This document shows positions 23,601-35,977 of a DNA stretch of 64,000 bases, piece after piece. The notes below the pieces were generated by a model. The model made no database searches. It was given only the letters and a program-made list of their open reading frames with translations, and was not told where the DNA came from. The position numbers and the translations under genes were made by a program. Every line of letters begins with the position of its first letter. Within the stretch, counting starts at the first letter, position 1. This DNA is from Hemileia vastatrix (Eukaryota; Basidiomycota; Pucciniomycetes; Pucciniales; Zaghouaniaceae): assembly GCA_030280995.1 (NCBI GenBank), contig JASXTE010000117.1, positions 1 to 64,000 of the forward strand. The letters run 5' to 3'.

Positions 23601-26600
23601 TTGTTATTTTCGTATTTTCTTATTTTCTTATTTGTCCTGTTTGTCTGTTTGATGTTTGTGACGTGATACTTTGAGTCTACTAGATTTACATTATCACACA
23701 AGGTATACACATCCATTCACTCGTATAATCTACTGTTTTGGGGGTTGAAAAGTAATTTTTTCCTCATTTTTATCTCTGTTATTTCTTGTTTGTTCTTTCG
23801 TTTCTTTTTTTTGTTGTCTTATTTCTCACTCTCTTGTTGCACATTCGTCATCGTGTAGCATCTTATTATTTGTTCATCTTAACTTCATCCTATAATTGTT
23901 AAGAAGGAGAGAAAGAGGAGAAAGAAAAAAAATAAATAAAAATGTAAATGAAGGATGACGAGAAAATCATTCCTCGATAAAATGACATAACAAGATTCTT
24001 CGTAAAAGTTTAAGTTTACCTCGTGCAATTTTCATCATAAAAGCGATTTACTCTACTGAAACGAAGTAAGCATCAATAGTGTGTTGCAATTGCAATGTTC
24101 GGTGATGTCGTGGGAGCTTTTTCTCCATTTTTTCTTGTGCTTTTTTCCTTTTTTTCCTTTTTCTTTCCTTCTTTTCTCTCCTCTTTCTTCCATGCGACTT
24201 CACAGTGACTTACGTTCTCAGATGTGCCTTATTGGCTGCCTTGTGTCCTTTGTCAACTTGGCAACAGATGCTTCTTCTTCTTTCCTTCTTTTGCCTTTTT
24301 TTCCTTCCCTTTCTTCATTGAGAGAAAGAGTCAAGTTCACTTGGTCGAGTGAAGTAATCTCCGAGCACAAGTTCCTTTTAGAAGCTTCTCGTTGAATTCA
24401 CTTGTATTATATTCCTTTTGGACAAACAGTTGATGCAAGTGAATGCACCGCAAATCCTCTTTCCCTTTCGCTTTTGGTGATATTTTTTATTTCCTCTTCC
24501 ATCTCCATGTAAAGAGCCCATTTTGACTTTCTTTTGAGAAAATTGTTGCGACTTGCAACTTAGCTTCACCTATGGATGATGTAAAATTTATCTCAATTGT
24601 ATTCATTTTATTTGGCAAATATTTGTCAATTGTGTCTGTTGTTTTGTCTGTTACACAGACAGCCATCACAACTGAGTTAAAAAGTTGTACAAAGAGCGCA
24701 CAAAGTTACATATATTGACTGATAAAATCAAAATAGACAGCAGAAAAAGACCCATTTTTTCCATCAAACTTTATAGTGCATCTTAAAATTGCAAAAAAAA
24801 ACTAAAGTAAGACAAACTAACTGAAAAGCAGACTTAGAGTAGAGTACAATTGGTTTCACTTGCATGCTCTCAACTGGTTCATGCAATATGTTCCATGTAC
24901 ATGTAGGTTTGTGGACTGGTGAATTGGTGAATATCTACTTTGCCAGAGGAACTCACGAGTTGCAGACTCGCGAACTCTTAAACTCACAAACTGAAAAAGT
25001 TGTACAGAAAATGGTAAATGGCGCAGTGAAAGCCAAGTGAATCAAGTTGAGTAAAGTACATGTTGGTAGACACAAGGACAGACCAAAGAGTCAGACAATG
25101 AGAGTAAAGAAGGAGACACAGAGTTAAGGCAGAAGCAGGGAAAAAAGAAAAAGAAGAATTTAACCCTCGAAACCATCAGTAGATTCGTTGCGAACACAAC
25201 TTAGCCACGAGAGTGAAGGGACCAACTTTTGTTTGGAAACAAGATCGAAGTACTGTTAGAAGAATCAAGAAGAGAGAGAGAAGAAGGAAGAGAAAAAAAA
25301 GGAGAAGTGAAAAAGGCTGCATGAAACATGACGACTCAGTCACTCGCATCGTGTGTATATGTGTGTGTTGTACCTTGTCGAATGCACTTAAAGTTCAAGT
25401 TTCGTGAGGCAGATCATTTGCTTGATGCAAGAGGCAAGAAGAAGAAGAAGAAGGAAAGAACACTTTGGCCCACAGAAAACGTTAAAATACCAGCATACAG
25501 ATACTTGCTTTGCTTTTTATCACGCTGAGCATCTTTAGCATCTTTTCATCTTCATTCAATTCATTCACTTCATTTGCATGTGTATGTTAGAGATGTGTGT
25601 TGTGTTTAAAGAATTTTTCAATAATTTTTTCTTCCTTTCTTTTATCATTTGGCACATTGTGCAAGGAGAAGAAAAATATATATATATAAATATATTTTTA
25701 GTATTTTGCAAAATGTCACTGACACTCACAAGCGATATATTTGCTTAATTGATAATTATATTATTCTGGTATTTTTTTATTCATCAATTTTTCACCATAC
25801 AATTTAGATGAGGACGAAAGTAACCTGGCAAAAAGGAAGTTACCGGTGTTACTTTTGATACATGGACACAGTTTGTTCTGGGGTTCGGGGAACTCTTATG
25901 ATGGATCCATCCTTGCCTTTTCTCAAGAACTTATAGTAGTCACAGTTAACTATCGCCTTGGGGCATTTGGTAAGTGGACTGAAGCATCAAGTAAACTATC
26001 CTTTCTGACTTTGCCCGTTACTCCTTACTTACTCCTGTTGCTGGTAATTTATTTTTCCTACGACCTTTTACCTGATCACTTGTGGTTTATTGGTTCACCT
26101 TGTTACATCAAATTCTCCTATCATTTGTTCTCACTTGGTTGAATAAACTGAGTAAACTGAGTAAATGTAGTAAAATGAATAAAATGACTCACCCGTTGCC
26201 CTTTAACAGGTTTTCTGTCCATTTCATCAGCTGATCGAACCCGAGGAAACTTTGGCCTTTTCGACGTAATTGCCGTCCTTCAGTGGATCCGTGACAACAT
26301 AAAGTCATTCGGTGGAGATGCAGACAGAGTCACCCTTGCTGGACATGCCCTGGGAGCAGAATTCGTCAATCTTCTACTTTTGAGTCCATTGGCTCGAGGT
26401 ATGTCTCTCACCAATCTCAAGTCTTCACATCTAAGTCTGTGATTCACCGACTCATATACTGCAATCCATTGCCCTGCAACACACATGAAACAAGTTGAAC
26501 ACTCCTCCTCTTTACTTTTGATTCGTTTCTCCTGTTTCATCTTCCTTTCTTCTTCCTTTATTCTTTGTTTCTCCTTCATCCATGGGTCCCAATCGCGTCC

Positions 26601-29600
26601 GCCTTACATTGGAGAAAAACAGAAAGGAAATTTGTTACTTTTCCCTTTTTTTTACTTTTTGCTTCCTCTTCTTCCTTCTATGCCGCCCTTCTCATTTGCC
26701 ATTTCATTGTCCATTGGCTTGGCTCTAGTGGTGCATTTTTCTTTTGCTTTTTTATACCATTAGAATTGTACCATTTTGTGTGATTATACTGATGATCGGC
26801 GCACAGAATCATCACGCATATTTAAGCAAAGAAAAAAGGGAGATGCACAAGCAAAAAGAAAAGAAGAAGGAGAGTCCAATGTAAGGGACAACCATTTGAT
26901 TCATGAGATGGCAAAATGTTCTTGCGCGACTTGATTCCATCTCGTGACTCACAGGACAGGACAGCTAGAATAGTCAGAACAGTCAGAACTCGATACGAGC
27001 CATGAGAGTTAGAACAGAGTGAGAAGGCAGACAAAAAGTGAACCAAGTGAATAGACAGAAGATTCAGGACAAAAAGAATGAGTTGACATCGCCACTCATT
27101 CAATCGACGGAGTGAGTGAGGACAGGAGGAGTCCAATCGAATGAAAAAGATGCAGGGACCAACTTGAATACCATCTGAATGTAAGATCAGCTAAGTCGCA
27201 CTCGATTCGCTCAATTCGTCAGAGTCGCTTTTTCTTCCACTCAAAAACTGATGCTAGCAAATCAATAACAGACTTGAAGCAAATTTACTTCAAGTTTGGG
27301 CGATAAAGTTAACAGATTTCACTTTCATACAAGTAAGCATGTAAGAAATATCGCAGACTCCACCAGTAGAAGTCATGTCGAGGCGCAAAAGGAGAGAATA
27401 AAAGAAAAATAAAGAAACAAGACAGTCAGTTGACTTGACAAGTGTGGAAAAAACGGACAAAACAGCGAAAAGGGGACAACAGTCACATCAACAAAAGTTC
27501 AGGCAGTTACGATGTTTCTCCTTTCATCCCGAACAAGAGAAATGCCTTCTCTTACGGGTTCACTTTGATTGGACAATGATGTCGCCATTTTCAAAATAAA
27601 GCAAAATAAGGCAAAAAAAAACAGTGCGAAATTGGCAGGCATCACTTTTGTCGTTGCTCTTGCTCACCGAGCAAAGTGATCCATGACTCATTTGTCGTCA
27701 ACAGAAGAGACACAGAAACACAAAAACACACAGAGACACTAACTGCTCCATCAGATAATGAAAGACGAAAGTGTTTTGCCCTTGTTCACTTGAATTGGCG
27801 TACTTTCTGCTTTTCCCGTTCATTTGACACTGAAAATCGGACCACAGGACAGAACCATAAGAGCAGACAACTGAACGGCCTTACAACTAGACAAGTGTAC
27901 AAGCGAAAAGACGAAGAACCACTGATCCCTCAGCAATTCGATGGAAGAGTGTATTTTGTCTCTTTTTTACTTTAACCAGTTCTCACACAGTGCTTACCTT
28001 CTCTTGTGTCATAACAACCATGTCGATGATTCAACTTGTTCTTGTTCTTGTTCGTGTTCTTCTTTTTCTTTTTCTTCTTTCTCCTTTTATTTTATTCTTC
28101 TTCTTCTTTCTTCTTCACTTTTCTCATTGTCTTCTCTCTTTTGCTCCTTTTGCTCCTCTTGACCATTTCAACAGGATTATTTTCGAGGGCCATTTTGATG
28201 TCTGGCTCAGCATTGAATCCACTTTTGTTGGTTAACAATACAACCGAGTATTCACTTTCATTCAAGTTAAATTGCAATTCAGCCAAGTCACCGAGTGATT
28301 GTCTCCGGAGCAAATCGACCAATGACATTCAACGTGTACTTGAGGAAACACTGGTCAATATTTCTGCCAACAGCAATCCAAATTACCTGGTTGACTCTGT
28401 TCGCCTTCTCAATGGTCACCATGAACAATCAATTTATCCTTCTCTTAATCCTGGTAATTTCGGTCCCATCATTGATGGTTTGGTTATACCATTCAATCCG
28501 ACTAATTTGCTCAAAGAACTCGAAATAAGCGCCATCAGTAACCTAGGAACAAATAACACGCCGAGGGCCAATCGAACTGTCCGTTCACTGCTTAATGAGG
28601 AGAATAATGTTTATGTCGGTCGTGTTGGTCAAACTTTGCCGGTCAATAATTCATCTGGCGAGACGGTGCAATCAAATAAACAGTCCGCCCAAAGTGTCGG
28701 ACATACTGAGTCTACTGAGTCTAGTGAGTCTAATACCACCAATCAATCGACTCAGGTGTCCTTGCAGATTCGATTTTCCTCTATTTTACCCTTGACTGAG
28801 AGTCAAATTGATTCACCTTCGGTGTCCAACTCGATTTCGTCGCCTATTCCATCGGTTTCTCTTCCAACACTAAAGAAAAACTCTCCAATTGGTACGCATG
28901 ACATCTTACTGGGTGTCAGTGGATTAAAATCAGTTGATTACTTCACCGAAGATGAAGTCCAACAGGGATACGTTCAACAATTGAAGGCTAGTCAATGGCT
29001 CCAATCGCTATTTCCCAATTATCCTGTTGAGGTGAGTTTGCTGGCAAAGATAAATATTTCCTGAGACTTTTAAACTTTAATTTAACTGCCTTGATAACAG
29101 TTGAGTCACGTCAATTTTGGCTAAGGCACACAAATGATGATGTTTTATTTGTCCAACGAAAATACTGGGGGGAGACAAAAAAAGTGAAAAAATAGAAGAT
29201 ACTAACAGTCAAAGAGAGTAAAAGAGAAGTAAAAGAAAAGTAAAAGAGAGAAAAGCACAGGAAGAGTATACGAGCGCAATATTGCAATATGGCGATGGGA
29301 AAACGTACCGAGATGTAACTGAGTGGTAGAGTAAAAAATAAAAAATGAAAAGAACGTCCATATTTGACCAAAAAAAGCGAGGTAAAAGATGATGATAAGT
29401 CCAATCGTATATCTCACTCATGACCTTTTAGGTGTAATTTTCGTTTACTTTTCTTTTTTTGTCGTTGGACTATTTGCCCAGTGATGGGAAGTTCGATCAA
29501 TCGATCATTCCCAAAACACATCACCATGAGAGAGCTGAGATATTTAAGGTCATTTTACTGGTTGATTGATCATAATCTATCCATCTCTTTGTATTTTTGT

Positions 29601-32600
29601 GTATTATTTTTGTATTTTCTTCATTCTCTGTATTCGCTGTCTGGTCTATTCTGTTGCTTTTAATCACATTATTGGCCAGTCAGGTGGACAAGTTAAGTTC
29701 GTGAACTTTTTAAAGAAGTTTGAATCATCTATTGCAATTGGAAATTAAATGCGAGAATATTCCTTGGGCAATGTTTTACACCAAGATGATTTGCACGGCG
29801 TGAATTAAGAGGATGGAGAGCGGAACGAGTACAAGTTAAAGAACTAGAAGAAGTAGAAGAAGTAAGAAAAGTAAAATAAGTGAAAGAAGTAAAAGAACTG
29901 AAAGAAAAGTACAAGTAGAAAAGAAGGAAAAGAATCAAGAGAGGCAAAAGAAGAAACTTTTAAGTACTTGAGAAGAAAAACAAGGGAATAAATTCACCTC
30001 TTGAGTGAACAAATTGGAGCAGTTTTATCCAAGTGAGTTATTTTTGCCGAGTCTTTTCTAGTGATGAATAGGAAAGAAGCATTAGTTATTTTAATTACTT
30101 CAATTTGATAAGTCGTGGCAGTTGATCATCATCATCATCGTGCGAAGGAGGGGAAACATTTTAAGATTTATCAAGAGCAAACAAGGAGATTTCACGATAC
30201 AAGGAGGATGAAAATGAGTCGAAGACACAGTCAAGTGAAGTGAAATAACAAAAAGGGTAAATGGTATGTTCCATTGTACAATGTTCTGTCTTGTGTGTTC
30301 TGTGTTCTGTGTTCTCTGTTCTTTCAACAGTTAACATTGTACATTGTACATTGTACCAAGAGGAAATCATGATCACCAGTGGCCCTTTTCCATGTACTTT
30401 TTTTTGGTCTTCGGCACACTTTGTTGTTGCTTAAGCGGATTACTGTCATTTGTTGCCGCTATCCATGAATCTGTCTTGGTCTTTTTCTTCTTACTCTGTG
30501 ATTCTGTGATTCTGGGATTCTTTGATTCTCTCATTCTCTCATTCTCTTATTCCCTTATTCTCTTATTCTTTCTTTGAAGGACCAGTGTAATCTTGTGTCC
30601 TTTTTTCTACTTCATTTTCACTACGGCAAAAGTGTTCACAGACACAAAAACAGAAAAGACACAGAAGTACAACAGTACAGCATCGAGTATCAAAGTAACA
30701 GTGCACATTGTGTGTCTGATGAAGCAAAGTGTCACAAAGCTGCATCAGCGTGTGAGCGAGAAAGAATCTTTCCATTTCTCCTTTTTCCTTTATCTTTGTT
30801 ACTGTGTGTGCATCTTTGTCTTTGTCTTTACCAGTTGGACTGATCAATTGTTTCCCAGTGAATTCTATTTGACCAACTGGATGGTATTGTTCGTGCCATC
30901 CAATAGACCAATTGAAGGGCCAGACACGAGCAACTTGAGCAACATAGACAACACAACACAGACAACATTGACACTGCTTCCTGTGGATGGTGTGTGAGTC
31001 GATCATTCAGTCACTTAGTCAAATCCTTTCACAGATCCTCTGGCATTTTCGTGCATTGTAATGTAATTGCTTACTGGCAGAGTAGAGAAGCAAACAATCG
31101 CCTTCCAGCTGACAGGGAGAAGGAAAGAAAGACAAATAAGTGTTGACCTTTTTCACCAAGACAACTTGCCAATGTGTAGACTTAATGAACTGTACAACCC
31201 TCCTGCTCACTGGCACAGCTGGTACAAGTGTCCAGCACGATCTTATTGTGCGTTCACAGTTGTAACGTTCTCCTCGTACATTGTCAGTGAACCGCTGAAC
31301 CGCTGACCCTTCATCCTGCTGATTCGACTGACTGTCCAGTCGCCATCTCACACGGACTCTTGTGATTCTTGTGATTCTTCTAACTTTTCTTATTCTACTC
31401 ATTCTACTTATTCTTCTTATTCTACTTATTCTCTCCATTCTCTCCTTTCTACTCTTCTTCTCTTTGTTGTGACTCTTTGCTTGTGCCAACTGCACTGTCG
31501 GCTTCTCTCGTACTCTCAACATTCGGCAAACAACTGCAAACACTAACTTGTGAGAAAAGGAAAGGCAAAAGGCAGCTTGTTAAGCTATTTGCCCGAATCA
31601 CGTGCTTCTTGAACTTGGACAAGTTTTTCCTTTAAATCTTCACCCTGCCAGGTTCACTCACTGTCTCAGCTGTTTTTCCTTTCGGCTTTTCAATTTTGTC
31701 CTTTTCTTTTGTTCTTTATTCTTTGTTCTTTGAAACTTTCTTTTTCACAAGAAAATTGTAAGTTATTTTTTTTAAAAAAAAAGACCAAAAAATAAAATGT
31801 CCAAAAAGGCATGTGAGACATTTTTCGGTGTTGATGTTACCAGTACAATTTTACCCTCAGTACGGAAGCAACTTTTGTCTTCATTTTTCATCTTAAAGTG
31901 ACTTACAATTTCACAATTCTCTCTTTGCCTCTTCAACATTGTATATGTGTATATGTGTGTATGTGTCACTTACTCTTTTCACTTTTGCTTTTTTCCACAA
32001 AACTTGACTCCCATTCGGCCAGTTCTTTTTTACTTTAAGTGCTTTACACTTGACGATTACATGTGCAACATTCGACCATTCGCTCAGAACAGTTCGTTCT
32101 TCATGAACTACCAAACCACAGTCAAGTTCATTTCTCTTTTTCTTGGTATTTTTTTCCTTGCTCTTTTTTCTTTTTCTCATCTTCTTTTCCCTCCTTCAGG
32201 TCATACTTGGAGCTTTGATTAATGAACAAGTGGACATGTCTCGCGACTCAATAGGAAGGACACACTGGTCCTCAAGATCGGATGAACGTTTAATGTCTTC
32301 TCACAATTCGTACAATTCACCCACACCCCTGACGAATTCATCTGGGTCATCCTCATCTTCACCATTTTCTCCATCATTTCAGTCTTCTTCGTCTTATTCA
32401 TCCTCTTCATCTACTTCTCATCCGTCCTTCACGACGAGACTGAACAATTCATCACAAGTCAAATATTCACCTTGGTTACCTTTGATTGATTTATCCAGTG
32501 GAAAATATGTTCTTCAGTCTTTTTCATCATTTATTTTCAACTTTATCACCGTCGCACCGTTGGTGAATTTCGCCAAATCATACAGTTTACTTGCTTCATC

Positions 32601-35600
32601 GCTCAATGCTCAAGCCGGTGGCAAAATATACCAATATTACTTTTCGTATGAGGTAAGAAAGACAATTGTTTCCTTGTCAAGTGAATTTAAATTTTATCCA
32701 CTGTCAACTTTAACTTTGACTACTTCAACTACTTCTACTACTTTCACTTGAATAGATCGAGTATTTTTTTTCTTCTTACTTTTGCCTGGTGATTTTCATC
32801 ACCTGTCATTCACCGGCACTTTCGGCACTTTTCGACTTTTCCACTCTGACAGACTTTTGCCCTTTTTGCCATTCACTTTCATCTACTTTTGTCCTTTCCA
32901 CTGAATTTCATTAGACAAACCGTTCTGAGTTAAGTTTGATCGAGCATAAGTATTTTATGAGTAATGACACACATTCACAGAGACCTGATGCTGTGAAATT
33001 CTATTCTCATCGAATTCTTTGTTCCTTTTCTCAGTCTTTTTCTCTTTTTTTCTTCTTTTCCTCTCATTTACAGTTTTCTGCTGGGATACTTTTTCCTTTC
33101 TTTTTGGTCCTTTTTTTTCTTTTCCTCTTTTCCTCTTCTCATTTTCACTTCTCTTCTTCACTTTTACCCTTGATTGCCTTTTCTCACCAACTGTGCTCAC
33201 ACTTTTGCAAGTTCTATCCTTTTCCGACCTTTTCTAAAGCCAAGTGAGTGTTCTTTTAACTTTTTGCAGTCGACTCAGTCACCTGAGTCACTTCTTAACT
33301 GCACACAGCTGAACACGACTGAACAGTTTACCAGTAGAGTGATAAACTCGCCTTCTGCCTTGATATCCTCAGTCAAGTGTAAAGCAAGTGTACAATGTAC
33401 AGTGAACAGTGTGCGTTACTCTTTTCATTCATCAGCATAAAATCACCACAAATGGAATTTACCGATTCTGGTCCTTCACTTTCTATTACTCTGTCACTCG
33501 CATCGCGGTCTGGAAGTTTTATTTATTTCTTCCATACCTCCATCCTCCTCCATTCTTTCTATTCTGTACTTTCTTCTCATTCTCTTCATTCTCTCTATTT
33601 TTCAACATTCTCATGCTAGTATCTCTTGTTTGGCTTTTCCTTTTTTAACCTCTTTTCAAATTTGTCTTCCTCTTTTCTACTCTTCTTCGGTCTCAAGAAA
33701 ATGTCCTTCAGAGAAGAAGAAAATTCACTCAAGTGAGAGACGAGTTCTTCTATCCTAGTTCTTCTATAGCTTTTTTACTCCTTTTTTACTCTTTGACTCC
33801 TTATTTTGAATGAAAAATTGCACCGATCCATTTACAAGTAGAAAGAAAGGGCAGACAAAAAAAAGATGCACAGAAAAAATATAAAAAAATAAGAAAAGCG
33901 GGAAGAAAAGGAAAAAGAATCAACTCAGGTCAGCGAAAGTTAGATCTCTGTATACTTGAGAAATAGTCCAAGTCGAACTTGCAATGGAAGTAAAAGTTGG
34001 AGTGTATGTTGTTGAGCTTAACTCATATCGGTGTGTTAGAGTCGTCATGTCTTTCTTTTTCCCACTCACTGGTGAATTTACTTGAAGTAAAAAAGTAAAA
34101 TTCAGTGTGGAATGTAAATCAGATGTCTGTCTCTTCTCTTTTTCTCTTTTCCTCTTTTCCTCTTTTCTTCTTCCTCACCATATAACGCATTCGAGCAATA
34201 GTGAAACATCCCCAGTGCACTAGCGGTACGAGTAGTGATGGATTGCAATTGCAGTTTACCTTAACTTTGACTTTGGGTGAAATTTACTTTTTTTCCTTGG
34301 CAAGAGAAAAAGGAAATTTCAACTGACACAGACACTGAAAAAGTAGCAAAGAGACATAGAAAAGGCAAAAGTGGCCACAACTAGACACACTTTTAGATTC
34401 ACACTGACAGTGAGCATAGAAAAGTCATCCTGAGATAGAGTGAAAAGTTCTAAAGTTTGAAATAGTCAAAGCGTGAAGACACGAACAAAAGGTTTGTTTG
34501 TCCCTGGAGGTGAATCGGTGATGATATTGGCGAATGCCCAGATGCATCAGAGGTAACACTTTCAATCCTTTCAATTGTCACCGAACCAGTGCAATAAGTA
34601 TGAGTGAGAAGTGAGGAACCAATTTGCACTCATATTGTTCAATATGTGGTTAAGAGACAGCTTAGCTGAGTGATACTCCCAGTCAAATTTATGCCTTTTC
34701 CTCTCGTCATCCTGTCTTTGTATCTTTGTATCTTTCTATCCTTGTCTCTCTGTCTCTCTGCCTGTGTTTGCCGTATCTCTTGCATTTTCTGTCATCTGTG
34801 TCAAGTTGAGAGTGTTTCCTGTGAGCCATTCGTTTTGAAAAATAGCTTGTTCATCGGAATGTAACTTAATTAGTGAGCATTGTCACAGTGAGAGACAAAG
34901 GGGAACACGCTGTGCGGCCACTCGACTCGAGGTCATAGAACTAAAGAACTGAACAACTGAACAACCAAAGAACGCTAAATGAGACGGTGAATACTGTCAC
35001 AACGAACAACGACAGATTGAAGCAGCCACAGTTGACGTTGAAGTTGAAAAGAATATAAAAGTCCAAAAGAGACATACAATGAGGATCTTTTTATCGCCAG
35101 TGATGACCACTCTTCACCGTTGTTCTCTTCTTGTTCTATTCTATAGCAACAGCTGAAGAGATAGACTTGACCTAATGGTCAGGTTTGAATGTTGTAACAA
35201 TCTACCAATTCAATTAAAGTTGAATTGATGGACTTTTCAGCGGTTTTTTTTGAGTTTCGTGACTCTGACAAACTAATAAAGTTGGTCTCTCCATGAATCG
35301 ACCCTCATAATCCCTGGTCGTCGGACTGCCTTTGCCAACGCAATTAAGAAAATTGCACTTTTTTTACATTAAACATCATTTACTCAACTAATCTCCTTTT
35401 ATTATTTGTCCCTCGTTGGTGGCGGTTTTTGTGTGTCTTTGGTGTATCTATTTTTTCCCTCTTACTTCCCACTCGATTCACGCACTTTGGTTAATTCGAT
35501 GGATGACACTATGCTCAACGTACTTTTTTTCCTCTCTTTTCTCTCTTTTCTCTCTGTTCTTTCTCTTTCTATCTGCTTCTCTGCCTCTCTACTTTTCCAT

Positions 35601-35942
35601 TGGTAAATTAACTTACACCATTTGCCTCAATGAACTTCAATTGAAACGAAAATTGAAACTTACACACAAATGCATTTATAGAAAAAGCTTCCACTCAACA
35701 ATGTTAATGGTTTGGGTAACAATGAAGAAAGATCATCTTGGTTTACATTTACTCAAGTGTCTAACTCAACAACCAATTTACCTTTATCTACATCATCTTC
35801 AATTGTTGGAAAAATAAATTCGTTTACAAGAGCAAACACAAGTAGAAGCAAACAAGGAGAAAGAGGGGCCAAAGGAGAAAATAATTCTTACTTTTCCCCT
35901 TCTCCTGCATCATTACAATCATCACAATCATCTTCATCCTTC

Positions 35943-35977
<35 letters not shown>

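Larger units (their letters stand above)
17659..25807 (+). other. Neuroligin intron 1 (about 8.1 kb)
   Basis: The intron runs from GTGAGT at 17659 to TTTAG ending at 25807. It is unusually rich in polypyrimidine DNA on the plus strand, with CTT, TTC and TTTTC runs (for example 18040-18110, 19140-19195, 23080-23340, 24120-24190), plus a GT microsatellite and an ATCTTAC heptamer repeat. I see no nested gene. The Phe/Ser/Leu-rich open frames are by-products of the base composition. Confidence 0.65.

Noticed and set aside
30563..31006. 147-residue minus-strand open frame rich in Cys
   Set aside because: It lies in an intron, overlaps simple repeats, has no recognisable motif pattern and no promoter or splice context.
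31019..31543. 174-residue minus-strand open frame inside neuroligin intron 4
   Set aside because: Its repeated Arg-Ile units come from an ATTCT/TTCTTA-type simple repeat. No domain is visible.
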